64,000 nt of DNA from Dyadobacter sp. CY356 (GTDB taxonomy: Bacteria; Bacteroidota; Bacteroidia; Cytophagales; Spirosomataceae), in contig NZ_JAJTSZ010000002.1 of assembly GCF_021440195.1 (NCBI RefSeq), positions 992,001 to 1,056,000 on the forward strand. Reading direction: 5' to 3'. Both the position numbers and the translations under genes were made by a program. This document shows positions 51,656 through 60,040 of this stretch, piece after piece (within the stretch, counting starts at the first letter, position 1; each line of letters starts with the position of its first letter). The notes under the pieces were generated by a model. The model saw only the letters and a list, made by a program, of their open reading frames with translations, did no database searches and had not been told where the DNA came from.

Positions 51656-52285
51656 TTATTTGAGTACATATTCTTTTGAAAAAGCCTCTTTAACACGATC
51701 GTCATGCGTAGAAATAATTAATGTAGAATTAGACGATTCTGATAGTTTCAAAAGCAGATCTATTACCACTTTTGCATTTTTATTATCAAGACTTGATGTA
51801 GGTTCATCGGCAATCAATAGCGCCGGTTGATTCAGAACCGCCCTGGCAATGGACGCACGCTGCAATTGTCCCTGGCTTAATTCGGCTGGATAACTTTTCA
51901 TTTTCTGCCCAATCCCCAATGCTGCAACGACCTCTTCTATCCGTACTTTATCATTTTGAAGTCCGGCAAAAGTTTGGGCAAGTTTCAGATTCTCTTCCAC
52001 AGTCAAACTCTTAATCAAATGTGGCTGTTGAAAAACCAGACCTATATTTCTACCCCGGAAGCGGTCAAGTTCACGACTTGATAGCTTATATAAATCTGTT
52101 TCATTGATCATAACCTTACCTCTTGCAGGTGAAATTATGCCTGTCAAAATATGCAACAGCGTTGTTTTTCCACTTCCTGATTCACCCAACAAAAGCCATT
52201 TTTCTCCACGCTCAATATTCCAGTCACTGAAATTCAGCACTTCCTTTCCATTATAGCTGTGGGAAACGGATTTGAGTTTAAGCAT
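51656..52285 (-). CDS. ABC transporter ATP-binding protein (LolD-like)
   Basis: The 209-residue ATPase has Walker A LLLGESGSGKTTLLH, Q-loop GLVFQQPHLI, signature ELSQGQLQRASIARAVLN and Walker B LLIADEPTSSLD, with a H-loop STHDDRV. The small size and MacB/LolD-like sequence fit a partner of the FtsX permease encoded 3 bp downstream. Together with the exported DUF3299-like protein it forms a complete ABC export cassette (ATPase, permease, periplasmic partner). Confidence 0.93.
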   Translation of the reverse strand: MLKLKSVSHSYNGKEVLNFSDWNIERGEKWLLLGESGSGKTTLLHILTGIISPARGKVMINETDLYKLSSRELDRFRGRNIGLVFQQPHLIKSLTVEENLKLAQTFAGLQNDKVRIEEVVAALGIGQKMKSYPAELSQGQLQRASIARAVLNQPALLIADEPTSSLDNKNAKVVIDLLLKLSESSNSTLIISTHDDRVKEAFSKEYVLK

Positions 52286-52286
52286 A

Positions 52287-52405
52287 TTTAGCAGTCGGCT
52301 ATCGGCCGTCAGCTACCGGCCAGTAGTGGTTAAGAAAAAAGTTTAATGGAATATTCGGCAATCGGATTTCAGCTAGATACTGACAGCCGATTGCCTAAAG
52401 CCGAA
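52287..52405. repeat. G+C-rich intergenic hairpin block, related to the AGC-rich repeats
   Basis: The 121-bp gap contains CGGCTATCGGCCGTCAGC-like words and an inverted repeat in which GGCAATCGG pairs with CCGATTGCC around a 21-nt loop; TTCGGC/GCCGAA extend the outer stem. It follows the M20 hydrolase stop on the minus strand and may terminate that transcript before the ABC ATPase gene. It shares words such as GCAATCGG and CAGCTA with the copies at 4256 and 57485, judged by eye. Confidence 0.45.
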
Positions 52406-52406
52406 G

Positions 52407-54044
52407 TCATTTTACTGTCGGATATTTGATTCCCAGCTGTTCCAGATAAGTGGCATATTTCGACGGATCGTAATAGTATTTTTTCATCTCCGGACGAAAT
52501 TCTTCCATGATCTTTTCATTCAGACGGATAGCAGGCTTATCAGTTTTTGAAATAATCGCTTCGTACTTTACATCCTTTGTTTGTACGTCTGTGAAATAGG
52601 CTTTTGCATTTTTAATCACTTCAGGTTTCACAAACATATCCAGTAAGGTCATAGCTTCCACTTTTGCTCCGGCTGTCACGCCTTTGTGCGCAATCGGTGT
52701 TGCCATTGCAATTGCGTTAGACCAGTGATGCCCAGGCAGACCAGGAATATTGGCCGGATACCTCAACACAACCGTTGGCAAATTCCAGGAGATATCAGCA
52801 ATATCATCCGAACCGCCACTTCCCGGATCTGTGATCGGGATTGGTTTGATCAGAGCACTCAAAGTCGTTGCCAGTCCTTTTGTTTCACCTGATCCCCCTT
52901 CGCTGTTACCCTGTTCTTTTTGCGCAGCTTTTGCAAGGATCTGATCTTCTTCACTCCATTTTGGCAAACCTACTGCCTTGATATTTTCGTACATCGTTTC
53001 TGCAATGGCTTTGTTAAAATGCCCCGGCCAGGCACTTCCGTAGACTTCATAGGTCATTTTGGTATCCGTCATCATCGCAGCACCTTCGGCAATTCTGATC
53101 CCATCCTTGTAATTCTGCATGATTCTCGGATAAGATCTTTCTCGGAAATAATACCAGACCGACGCCTTTGAAGGGACCACATTGGGCTGGTCGCCACCAT
53201 CTTTAATCACATAATGCGACCGTTGTGTCGTCTCCATATGTTCGCGGTGATAATTCCAGCCGACATTCATCAATTCTACCGCATCCAATGCACTTTTTCC
53301 GCGCCATGGCGCACCGCCTGCGTGCGCTGCCTGTCCATCAAATTTGAACAAAACCGAAACCAAACCATTGTTTCCTGCATCACCGTAAGAAACCGTCATA
53401 TTATTTCCAACATGTGTAAAAATACAGGCATCGACATCTTTGAAATAACCGTCACGAATAAAATACGCTTTCGTACCTACCAATTCCTCTGCCACGCCCG
53501 GCCAAAGCATGATCGTTCCGGGAATTTTCTCACGTTCCATTATTTTTTTCAAAGCCAAAACGGCTGTAATATTCAAAGGTTCGCCGGAATTATGGCCTTC
53601 TCCATGTCCGGGAGCACCTTCTATGATCGGATCATGGTATGAAACGCCGGGTTTCTGAGATGCTTTTGGAATACAATCTATATCACTCCCCACAGCTATC
53701 ACCGGTTTCCCGGAACCCCACTTTGCCGTCCAAGCCGTTGGTATACCTGAAATTCCGTGTTCAATCGTGAAACCGTTTTTTTGCAGAATGTCAGTAAGGT
53801 ATTTTGACGTTTCGGTTTCCTGAAAACCAAGTTCTCCAAAACTGAAAACCATATCCACCATTTCCTGCGTCATTTTCTGCTGCTTATCAATTTCTTTTGT
53901 CAGCTCTGTTTTTAACGCATCAATCTTTGCCGGCGTCATTTTCGTTTGGGCCTCAGATGGTGAAGTTAAAAATGCTGATAATAAGCAACCAATACCAAAC
54001 CGCAGCAAATTTCTGCAAGGAAATGAAGCAAAATTTGTTTTCAT
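52407..54044 (-). CDS. Exported M20-family amidohydrolase (AbgB-like), copy 1
   Basis: The 545-residue protein has a signal region (LLRFGIGCLLSAFLTSPSEAQ) and the M20 peptidase layout. AVGSDIDCIPKASQKPG provides the bridging Asp, EGAPGHGEGHNSG the His pair, VAEELVGTKAYFI the catalytic Glu and AAHAGGAPWRGKSALDA the dimerisation domain. The usual GHGCGH reads GHGEGH, with Glu in place of Cys. Family members cleave aminoacyl or aminobenzoyl-glutamate-type amides. A downstream paralogue precedes it, separated by only 33 bp, so the pair is probably one transcript. Substrates are unknown. Confidence 0.85.
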   Translation of the reverse strand: MKTNFASFPCRNLLRFGIGCLLSAFLTSPSEAQTKMTPAKIDALKTELTKEIDKQQKMTQEMVDMVFSFGELGFQETETSKYLTDILQKNGFTIEHGISGIPTAWTAKWGSGKPVIAVGSDIDCIPKASQKPGVSYHDPIIEGAPGHGEGHNSGEPLNITAVLALKKIMEREKIPGTIMLWPGVAEELVGTKAYFIRDGYFKDVDACIFTHVGNNMTVSYGDAGNNGLVSVLFKFDGQAAHAGGAPWRGKSALDAVELMNVGWNYHREHMETTQRSHYVIKDGGDQPNVVPSKASVWYYFRERSYPRIMQNYKDGIRIAEGAAMMTDTKMTYEVYGSAWPGHFNKAIAETMYENIKAVGLPKWSEEDQILAKAAQKEQGNSEGGSGETKGLATTLSALIKPIPITDPGSGGSDDIADISWNLPTVVLRYPANIPGLPGHHWSNAIAMATPIAHKGVTAGAKVEAMTLLDMFVKPEVIKNAKAYFTDVQTKDVKYEAIISKTDKPAIRLNEKIMEEFRPEMKKYYYDPSKYATYLEQLGIKYPTVK

Positions 54045-54077
54045 AACAATGTTTTAGAGTGAGTAGAATAGTCTGAT

Positions 54078-55739
54078 TTATTTCCCGACGTTCGGAGCTT
54101 TTACATCACGAACAGTCGGATACTTAATTCCCAACTGTTCCATATAAGTGGCATATTTCGAAGGATCGTAATAGAATTTTTTCATCTGAGGACGAAATTC
54201 TTCCATGATCCTTTTGTTGAGATAAATCGCAGGTTTGTCCGTTGCAGAAACCAACGGAATATATTTGGTATCTTTAGTTTGGACGTCTTTGAAATATGTC
54301 CATGCATTTTTCAAAATATCCGGTTTTACAAAAAGATCCAGCAAAGTCATTGCTTCCGCTTTTGCTCCCGCGGTAACACCTTTGTGGGCAATGGGGGTCG
54401 CCATAGCAATTGCATCTGCCCAGTGATGGCCCGGTAATCCTGGAATATTGGAAGGATAACCCAATACAATTGTTGGCACGTTCCATGAAATATCCGCTAT
54501 GTCATCAGATCCCCCTGAAAAACCCGATGGAACGGCTGTCGGTTTTCCGAGCGGGCTCAGTGTAGTACTCAAACCCGACCCTTCCGCAATCGGACTATTT
54601 ACTTCTTTTTGAGCAGCTTTCGCAAGAATCTGATCTTCCTCGCTCCATTTTGGCAAACCTACTGCCTTAATATTTTCATACATTGCTTCGGCAATCGGCT
54701 GATTAAAATGTCCCGGCCAGGCACTTCCCAAAACTTCATAGGTCATTTTTGTATCCGTCATTTTCGCTGCCCCTTCTGCGATTCGGATACCATCTTTATA
54801 CATATCCATAATTTTCGGATACGTCCGCTCGCGGAAATAATACCATACTGCCGCTTTCGAAGGAACCACATTTGGCTGATCGCCGCCGTCCGTGATCACA
54901 TAATGTGAGCGCTGCGACGGCTCCATATGTTCACGGTGATAATTCCACCCCACGTTCATCAACTCCACTGCATCCAAAGCACTTTTTCCCCGCCATGGTG
55001 CTCCGCCAGCGTGCGCTGCCTGTCCTTCAAAACTGAACTTCACAGAAATCATCCCAACCATTCCCGGATCGCCATACGACGTTCCCAGATTGCTCGCTAC
55101 GTGTGTGAAAATGCAGGCATCAACATCTTTGAAAAATCCATCTCTGATATAATATGCCTTGGAACCTAACTGCTCCTCTGCAACGCCGGGCCACAGCATA
55201 ATGGTACCCTGAATTTTCTCCCGCTCCATAACTTTTTTTAAAGCCAGAACGGTTGTAATATTTAACGGCTGACCGGAATTATGGCCTTCTCCGTGTCCGG
55301 GAGCACCTTCTACAATCGGATCATGGTAAGATACACCGGGTTTTTGCGAGGCTTTTGGTATACAATCAATATCGCTTCCAATGGCAATAACCGGTTTCCC
55401 AGATCCCCATTTGGCCGTCCAGGCCGTTGGCATTCCGGCAATCCCCATTTCTACGGTAAATCCATTTTTCTTTAAGATACCTGTCAGGTAAGCTGATGTT
55501 TCCGTCTCCTGAAATCCGAGTTCGCCGAAACTGAAAACCATATCCACCATTTCCTGTGAAAACTTTTTGTTGGCTTCAATTTCCTTTGAAAGTTCTGTTT
55601 TCAAAGCGTCAATTTTCGCAGGCGTCATTTTGGTTTGCGCCATTAAACTGCCAGACAAGAAAGCCATGACGCCAGCCAGGCAAATACTATTTGCCAGCAT
55701 TTTTTTGTACCTGGAAAAACTGTATAAATTTCTCTTCAT
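54078..55739 (-). CDS. Exported M20-family amidohydrolase (AbgB-like), copy 2
   Basis: The 553-residue protein is a close full-length paralogue of the preceding gene. It has signal peptide ICLAGVMAFLSGSLMAQ, AIGSDIDCIPKASQKPG, EGAPGHGEGHNSG, VAEEQLGSKAYYI and the same lid domain. The C-terminal stretch RDVKAPNVGK and the spacer region around ALGKPT differ between the copies, so they may have diverged in specificity. It is the upstream member of the pair and begins after a 348-bp AT-rich gap. No peptide transporter or regulator is adjacent. Confidence 0.85.
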   Translation of the reverse strand: MKRNLYSFSRYKKMLANSICLAGVMAFLSGSLMAQTKMTPAKIDALKTELSKEIEANKKFSQEMVDMVFSFGELGFQETETSAYLTGILKKNGFTVEMGIAGMPTAWTAKWGSGKPVIAIGSDIDCIPKASQKPGVSYHDPIVEGAPGHGEGHNSGQPLNITTVLALKKVMEREKIQGTIMLWPGVAEEQLGSKAYYIRDGFFKDVDACIFTHVASNLGTSYGDPGMVGMISVKFSFEGQAAHAGGAPWRGKSALDAVELMNVGWNYHREHMEPSQRSHYVITDGGDQPNVVPSKAAVWYYFRERTYPKIMDMYKDGIRIAEGAAKMTDTKMTYEVLGSAWPGHFNQPIAEAMYENIKAVGLPKWSEEDQILAKAAQKEVNSPIAEGSGLSTTLSPLGKPTAVPSGFSGGSDDIADISWNVPTIVLGYPSNIPGLPGHHWADAIAMATPIAHKGVTAGAKAEAMTLLDLFVKPDILKNAWTYFKDVQTKDTKYIPLVSATDKPAIYLNKRIMEEFRPQMKKFYYDPSKYATYMEQLGIKYPTVRDVKAPNVGK

Positions 55740-56087
55740 TTGCAGGACAGTTTAAGATTGAAAATTAGTTAGGTTCAGAATTTCGTATTAACTGGAAATT
55801 ATGATTACAATTTACTTACATCATTATCAATTATTTCAATATTATTGAATTTCATTTTACTTTATTTGGATAAATAATATTTAACATTAGTATAATTATG
55901 TATTAATTAAATTTTATCAAATTATATTTTGAATTTCATGAATACCAATATTCATTTTACTAAGTGATAAAGATCGATTACGCTTATATTTTCTTTTATC
56001 TGATATTCAATTTTTATAAATTGTTAATCAACAGAGGATTTCAGATAGAAAAATCTCTATCTAATTATCTGGTTTAATATTAAAATT
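55740..56087. promoter_or_regulatory. Divergent AT-rich intergenic region
   Basis: The 348 bp between the minus-strand M20 pair and the plus-strand truncated haemoglobin gene is very A+T-rich and should contain both promoters. I find no exact TAnnTTTG element, no coding potential and no clear hairpin. It may contain AT-rich binding sites, but none is supported. Confidence 0.3.
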
Positions 56088-56573
56088 ATGGAGAAGAAAA
56101 TCCCTACGCTTTATGAGTGGGCGGGTGGTAATGAAGCACTGGAAAAACTTACGCAGGTATTTTATGAAAAAGTTTTTCAGGACGATTTGTTATATCCTGT
56201 GTTTAAAAATATGTCCGGAGATCATAGCAAACACGTGGCTCATTTCATCGGGGAAGTTTTTGGTGGGCCAAAACTTTATTCCGAGGTAGATCATGGAAGT
56301 CATTATAAGATGATTGCGCATCATTTGGGCAAAATGCTTGACGAACCCAAGAGGAAACGTTGGATTGAATTATTACTCGAAAGTTGTGACGAAGTCAATC
56401 TTGCTGATGATCCCGAATTCCGGTCAGCGCTCGTAGGATATCTGGAATGGGGAAGCAGGATTGCTGTAATTAATTCAAAAGAAAATGAAAATCCTCTGGA
56501 CGATTCTGAACCGATGCCGGTCTGGGGATGGGGAGAAACGGGCGGGCCTTATGTACCAAAATTAAATCCCTGA
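56088..56573 (+). CDS. Group II truncated haemoglobin
   Basis: The 161-residue globin has the group II (GlbO-like) pattern: LYEWAGGNEALEKLTQVFYEKVFQDDLL at the start, EVDHGSHYKMIAHHLG with the proximal His at 78 or 79, and RKRWIELL with the group-typical Trp92 in the G helix. Such haemoglobins bind O2/NO and often serve in nitrosative or oxidative stress. The C-terminal tail WGWGETGGPYVPKLNP extends beyond the fold. A hairpin overlaps the stop codon and may end the transcript. The gene stands alone. Confidence 0.9.
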   Translation: MEKKIPTLYEWAGGNEALEKLTQVFYEKVFQDDLLYPVFKNMSGDHSKHVAHFIGEVFGGPKLYSEVDHGSHYKMIAHHLGKMLDEPKRKRWIELLLESCDEVNLADDPEFRSALVGYLEWGSRIAVINSKENENPLDDSEPMPVWGWGETGGPYVPKLNP

Positions 56574-56600
56574 TGGCAGTAAACATACTTACCATCAGGG
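56568..56600. terminator. Hairpin at the end of the haemoglobin gene
   Basis: CCCTGATGG (56568-56576) pairs with CCATCAGGG (56592-56600) around a 15-nt loop. It covers the stop codon of the globin gene, and on the minus strand is followed by a T-rich tail that would suit the sulfurtransferase gene ending at 56621. It probably serves both convergent transcripts. Confidence 0.6.
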
Positions 56601-56620
56601 ACTAAAATTATAACAAAGAT

Positions 56621-57463
56621 TTATAAATCGCCGGTTGCAACAGGTCTGTCATTTCTGGACCACTCGCTCCATGAACCTACGTAAAGGGCTGCGCCTTCAA
56701 TGCCCGCTTCTTCCAAAGCCAAAAGTGTGTGGCAGGCAGTTACTCCTGAGCCGCAATGCACAATGATGTTTTCAGGATTATAATCACCCAGGGCATCTTT
56801 ATATTTTTCTCTTAATTCATCTGGTGAAAGAAAATTCCCCTCTGCGTCCATATTTCCCAGATAAGGAATATTAATCGCACCGGGTATATGGCCTGCAACA
56901 AGATCTATCGGTTCACTTTCTCCCCTAAACCTGAAATTTTCACGTACATCAATGACTATATAATTTTCATTTGCAGCAGCCTCGGCCACTTTTTCGATAT
57001 TGGCAACGGGAGAAATCCAGTTTTCTACCGGATAAACCGGGAATTCCGTAAGTAAAGTTTCTGTTTCGTCGGTGACATTCAAACCTTCTTTTTTGATGGC
57101 ATCAAGGCCTCCGCTTACTACATAAACTTCTTCATGCCCGATGGCCTTCATCATCCACCAGAAACGGGCCGCTGCCATAGCTCCTTTTTTGTCATCATAA
57201 ACAATGATCCTCGTAGAAGGAGTGATACCAAGCCTGCCAAGCAACTCACCAAACTTAACCGCTTCCGGCAATGGATGGCGACCGCCAACGGCAGCATTTT
57301 CCGGTTTTTCTGACAAATCTGTTTCAAGATTGACAAATTGAGCCCTTTCCAAATGTTCACGTTCAAAACGATCTTCTGCATCTGCACCGCCCCTGGCATC
57401 GATTATTACTGTATCTCCGGTTGCTGAAAGCGGCTTGATTTCATCTGCTTTGATAATATTCAT
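56621..57463 (-). CDS. 3-Mercaptopyruvate/thiosulfate sulfurtransferase (tandem rhodanese)
   Basis: The 280-residue protein contains two rhodanese domains. The first (about 5-135, VIIDARGG, RFWWMMKAIGHEEVYVVSGGL) is inactive-type; the second (about 160-275) carries the catalytic loop VHCGSGVTACHTLLALEEAG. CGSGVTA is characteristic of mercaptopyruvate sulfurtransferases (SseA-like), as distinct from CRKGVTA-type rhodaneses. It transfers sulfur to cyanide or thiols from mercaptopyruvate, probably in the cytoplasm. It is a single gene with its own terminator. Confidence 0.9.
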   Translation of the reverse strand: MNIIKADEIKPLSATGDTVIIDARGGADAEDRFEREHLERAQFVNLETDLSEKPENAAVGGRHPLPEAVKFGELLGRLGITPSTRIIVYDDKKGAMAAARFWWMMKAIGHEEVYVVSGGLDAIKKEGLNVTDETETLLTEFPVYPVENWISPVANIEKVAEAAANENYIVIDVRENFRFRGESEPIDLVAGHIPGAINIPYLGNMDAEGNFLSPDELREKYKDALGDYNPENIIVHCGSGVTACHTLLALEEAGIEGAALYVGSWSEWSRNDRPVATGDL

Positions 57464-57484
57464 AATTTGTATTTGCTGATTAAG

Positions 57485-57535
57485 AATTCAATATAGCTTT
57501 TGGCCATTAGCTTTTAGCAATTAGTCATTAAAAAT
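57485..57535. repeat. Degenerate dispersed intergenic repeat (TAGCTTTTRGSCATTA family), copy 2
   Basis: The sequence TAGCTTTTGGCCATTAGC continues with TTTTAGCAATTAGTCATT and closely matches the start of the minus-strand copy near 4330 (TAGCTTTTAGGCATTA). It sits between the sulfurtransferase start and the following propeller gene. Likely a mobile or selfish short intergenic element; function unknown. Confidence 0.4.
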
Positions 57536-57559
57536 ATTATTTCGAGTTTATGAAGACAA

Positions 57560-58528
57560 CTATTTTGCCGGTTTAAATTCTACCAACTGTATCGTAAAAT
57601 CTTTCGAAGGCCGTTTAATCGGATCCGAAAGTTCATTCATTTTTGAATTCAAAACATAGACCTGTTCACCTGACATCGTCGCTGTACTCGGCTGCTGGTA
57701 ACGATCCTCCGCAGAAGTAGATGCCTTTAATTCAGCCGTTTGCCATCCATCGGTACTGGAAAGCTGATGTACTTTGTCAACGCCTTTGTTTTGAACCAAA
57801 ACAAGGTTCCCAGTATTATCGAATAACATTCCATCTGCGCCTGGAAACAGATTTTTAATTTTTATCCGTGTTACGTTATCCGGACTTTTCAAATCAATTT
57901 TATATAACGCGCCCTGACTGTTATTATTCACAATCAGATAACCATCCTTATTAAATGCAATACCATTCAGACCAATATCTATGGATTCAAAATTTTCGCT
58001 TTTTGTAAAAACAGAAGGTTTTCCATCTTTATCAATTTTATAAACCACCGGAGAAAAACTGTCTGTCGCATAGATATTTCCCTGCAAATCGAAAGCAATG
58101 TCATTAATAAAATGTTTTCCTTCATACTGCGATGCCAGATCAATATCCTTCACTTTTTTCCCTGACTTTAAATCAATGGCAATAAGCCTGCCTATTTTTT
58201 TACGCGTGGATGGCTCCGAATATTTACTATAATTAGCATCCGAAACACAAGCCCATAAAAGATTCTGGTTCGGGTCCATTTTCAGTCCATAGGTTGATTT
58301 TAACAAAGAATCCTGATAAATGGGTTTATAAATTCCGTTCATATCCACGGTCCCAATCGTGCCGGTGGTGACTGAACCAACATAAAATAATTTGTTCTTA
58401 CTGTTAAAAGTCACTCCTTCCGGATAAATTCCTGGCATTCCAAATTTGATTTTCGGTGATTGTGCCTGACTTTTACTATAAGAAGTCAACGCTATCAATA
58501 TCAAAAGCAAACACTTTATATTTCTCAT
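57560..58528 (-). CDS. Exported SMP-30/NHL-like beta-propeller protein
   Basis: The ATG at 58528 (MRNIKCLLLILIALTSYSKSQAQ) gives a clear signal peptide, so I prefer it to longer readings that overlap the upstream gene. The roughly 322-residue mature protein is a six-bladed propeller of the SMP-30/gluconolactonase type, with IYPEGVTFNSKNKLFYVGS, LKMDPNQNLLWACVSD, INDIAFDLQGNIYATDSFSPVVYKID and LNGIAFNKDGYLIVNNNSQG repeating the blade motif. Such proteins can hydrolyse lactones or act as binding scaffolds. It starts 28 bp after a PQQ sugar dehydrogenase gene, whose lactone product it might process; this is inference. Confidence 0.8.
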   Translation of the reverse strand: MRNIKCLLLILIALTSYSKSQAQSPKIKFGMPGIYPEGVTFNSKNKLFYVGSVTTGTIGTVDMNGIYKPIYQDSLLKSTYGLKMDPNQNLLWACVSDANYSKYSEPSTRKKIGRLIAIDLKSGKKVKDIDLASQYEGKHFINDIAFDLQGNIYATDSFSPVVYKIDKDGKPSVFTKSENFESIDIGLNGIAFNKDGYLIVNNNSQGALYKIDLKSPDNVTRIKIKNLFPGADGMLFDNTGNLVLVQNKGVDKVHQLSSTDGWQTAELKASTSAEDRYQQPSTATMSGEQVYVLNSKMNELSDPIKRPSKDFTIQLVEFKPAK

Positions 58529-58556
58529 AATCTTATCATTTTTAATGTTTTCCAAC

Positions 58557-59765
58557 TTATGATTTTGCCGGCATGATGCAGTAAATGATTCCATTTTCAT
58601 CATCAGAAACGTAGATTTTCCCTTTTTTATCAATAATAATCCCCGCCGGACGACCGAAGCGTGTTTTGCCATCTGCGCTTAAAAATCCGGAAAAGAAATC
58701 ATGAACTGACGCCGGTTTTCCGTTCACGAAGTGTATTCTCTGTATTTTGTAACCTTCCGGATTTTTCCGGTTCCAGGAGCCGTGCCATGCCACCAAAGCA
58801 TCATTTTGAAATTCAGCAGAAAAACCGGCCGTTTTACCAATAAACCTGAAATCAATCGGTGCACTATGCGCCGCAAATGTCATAATTGCCGGTTTTGTAT
58901 TTTTGGCATAAGCTTCTTTTGTAGTTCCCGTTGGATCTTCACGTGTCGGATCCACCTCCTGCATTCCGAAAACCCATGGCCATCCATAATCAGCACCGTC
59001 TTCAATTTTGTTTAGTTCTTCGGGAGGAATTCCATCGCCGCGCCAATCTGTACCGTTATCAATACCCCAGATTTCCTTCGTTTGTGGATGCCAGTCAAAA
59101 CCAATCGTATTTCTGAGACCTCTTGAAAAAATCCTTCTGTTAGTCCCATCCGCATTCATCACCAGCATCGTGGCATTCTCCTTGTTCGTTTCCCCGCAAT
59201 CGTTGCAGGTACTTCCTACGGTCATATATAGCAATCCGTCAGCACCGAAAGAAATCATCCGGTTGTCATGCTGGCCACCTTCTGGTAAGTCTTTAATTAA
59301 AGTCGATGTATCGGTCAACATTCCATTTGTGCCAATTTTACCTCTTTTAAGAATTTTGCTCGAAGCGAGATACATATACCCGTCATGAATCGTAATGCCA
59401 TGAACGTCGGGGAATTGCGCCCATACGGTTTTCAAATCTTCAAAATTACCGTCACCATCTTTATCGGTCAGCATCAATATATCACCGACATCACGTCTGG
59501 TAACATATAAAGATCCGTTGTCTGACAAAACCATAATTCTGGGTTTCCCCAAACCGGAGGCGACTACGGACGTTTTAAATCCTGGCGGTACTTTAAGATT
59601 ACTGACCATACTTTCCTTGAAATTCAGATGTTGCGGATAACTTGTATTGATGGTCGCTGTGAAGGGCTGTTTGGAAGGCAGACCTTTCTGTGCTTTTACC
59701 TTATTAAGAGAAATTGCACTTAATAAAGCAAAAATTAACATTTTACTGATAAAATGATTTTTCAT
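58557..59765 (-). CDS. Exported PQQ-dependent sugar (sorbosone-type) dehydrogenase
   Basis: The 402-residue protein has a signal peptide (ALLSAISLNKVKAQ) and a six-bladed propeller of the soluble PQQ glucose/sorbosone dehydrogenase family. It has ALGKPRIMVLSDNGSLYVTRRDVGDIL-like blade motifs, DVHGITIHDGYMYLASSKIL, and GMQEVDPTREDPTG. CNDCGETNKENATMLVMNADGTNRRIFSRGLRNTIGFDWHPQT carries the usual Arg-Asn substrate strand. It should oxidise an aldose or sorbosone in the periplasm using PQQ. No PQQ biosynthesis gene is visible. The 28-bp gap to the SMP-30-like gene suggests one operon. Confidence 0.88.
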   Translation of the reverse strand: MKNHFISKMLIFALLSAISLNKVKAQKGLPSKQPFTATINTSYPQHLNFKESMVSNLKVPPGFKTSVVASGLGKPRIMVLSDNGSLYVTRRDVGDILMLTDKDGDGNFEDLKTVWAQFPDVHGITIHDGYMYLASSKILKRGKIGTNGMLTDTSTLIKDLPEGGQHDNRMISFGADGLLYMTVGSTCNDCGETNKENATMLVMNADGTNRRIFSRGLRNTIGFDWHPQTKEIWGIDNGTDWRGDGIPPEELNKIEDGADYGWPWVFGMQEVDPTREDPTGTTKEAYAKNTKPAIMTFAAHSAPIDFRFIGKTAGFSAEFQNDALVAWHGSWNRKNPEGYKIQRIHFVNGKPASVHDFFSGFLSADGKTRFGRPAGIIIDKKGKIYVSDDENGIIYCIMPAKS

Positions 59766-60040
59766 GAAATTGATTGGATGAAGTGTAAATTTTCGATGGG
59801 ATTAATTGAAATTCCGTTTCAGATATACAATTCTGAAAGATGCATTCACAGGATAAAATTATGCCAGATGCGGGGTATGAAAAACCCGGCTGATTTACAG
59901 AAAAGTGAAGAGATTATTGCCCTTAACAATTGAAATGAACCACTATTATTAAATAAATTACTTTCAATCCGGCGGTAAAAAATAGCACTAAACAGCTTAC
60001 TCTATTTCAAACTGAATGTAAGATTCTATTTTGTTTCCCT

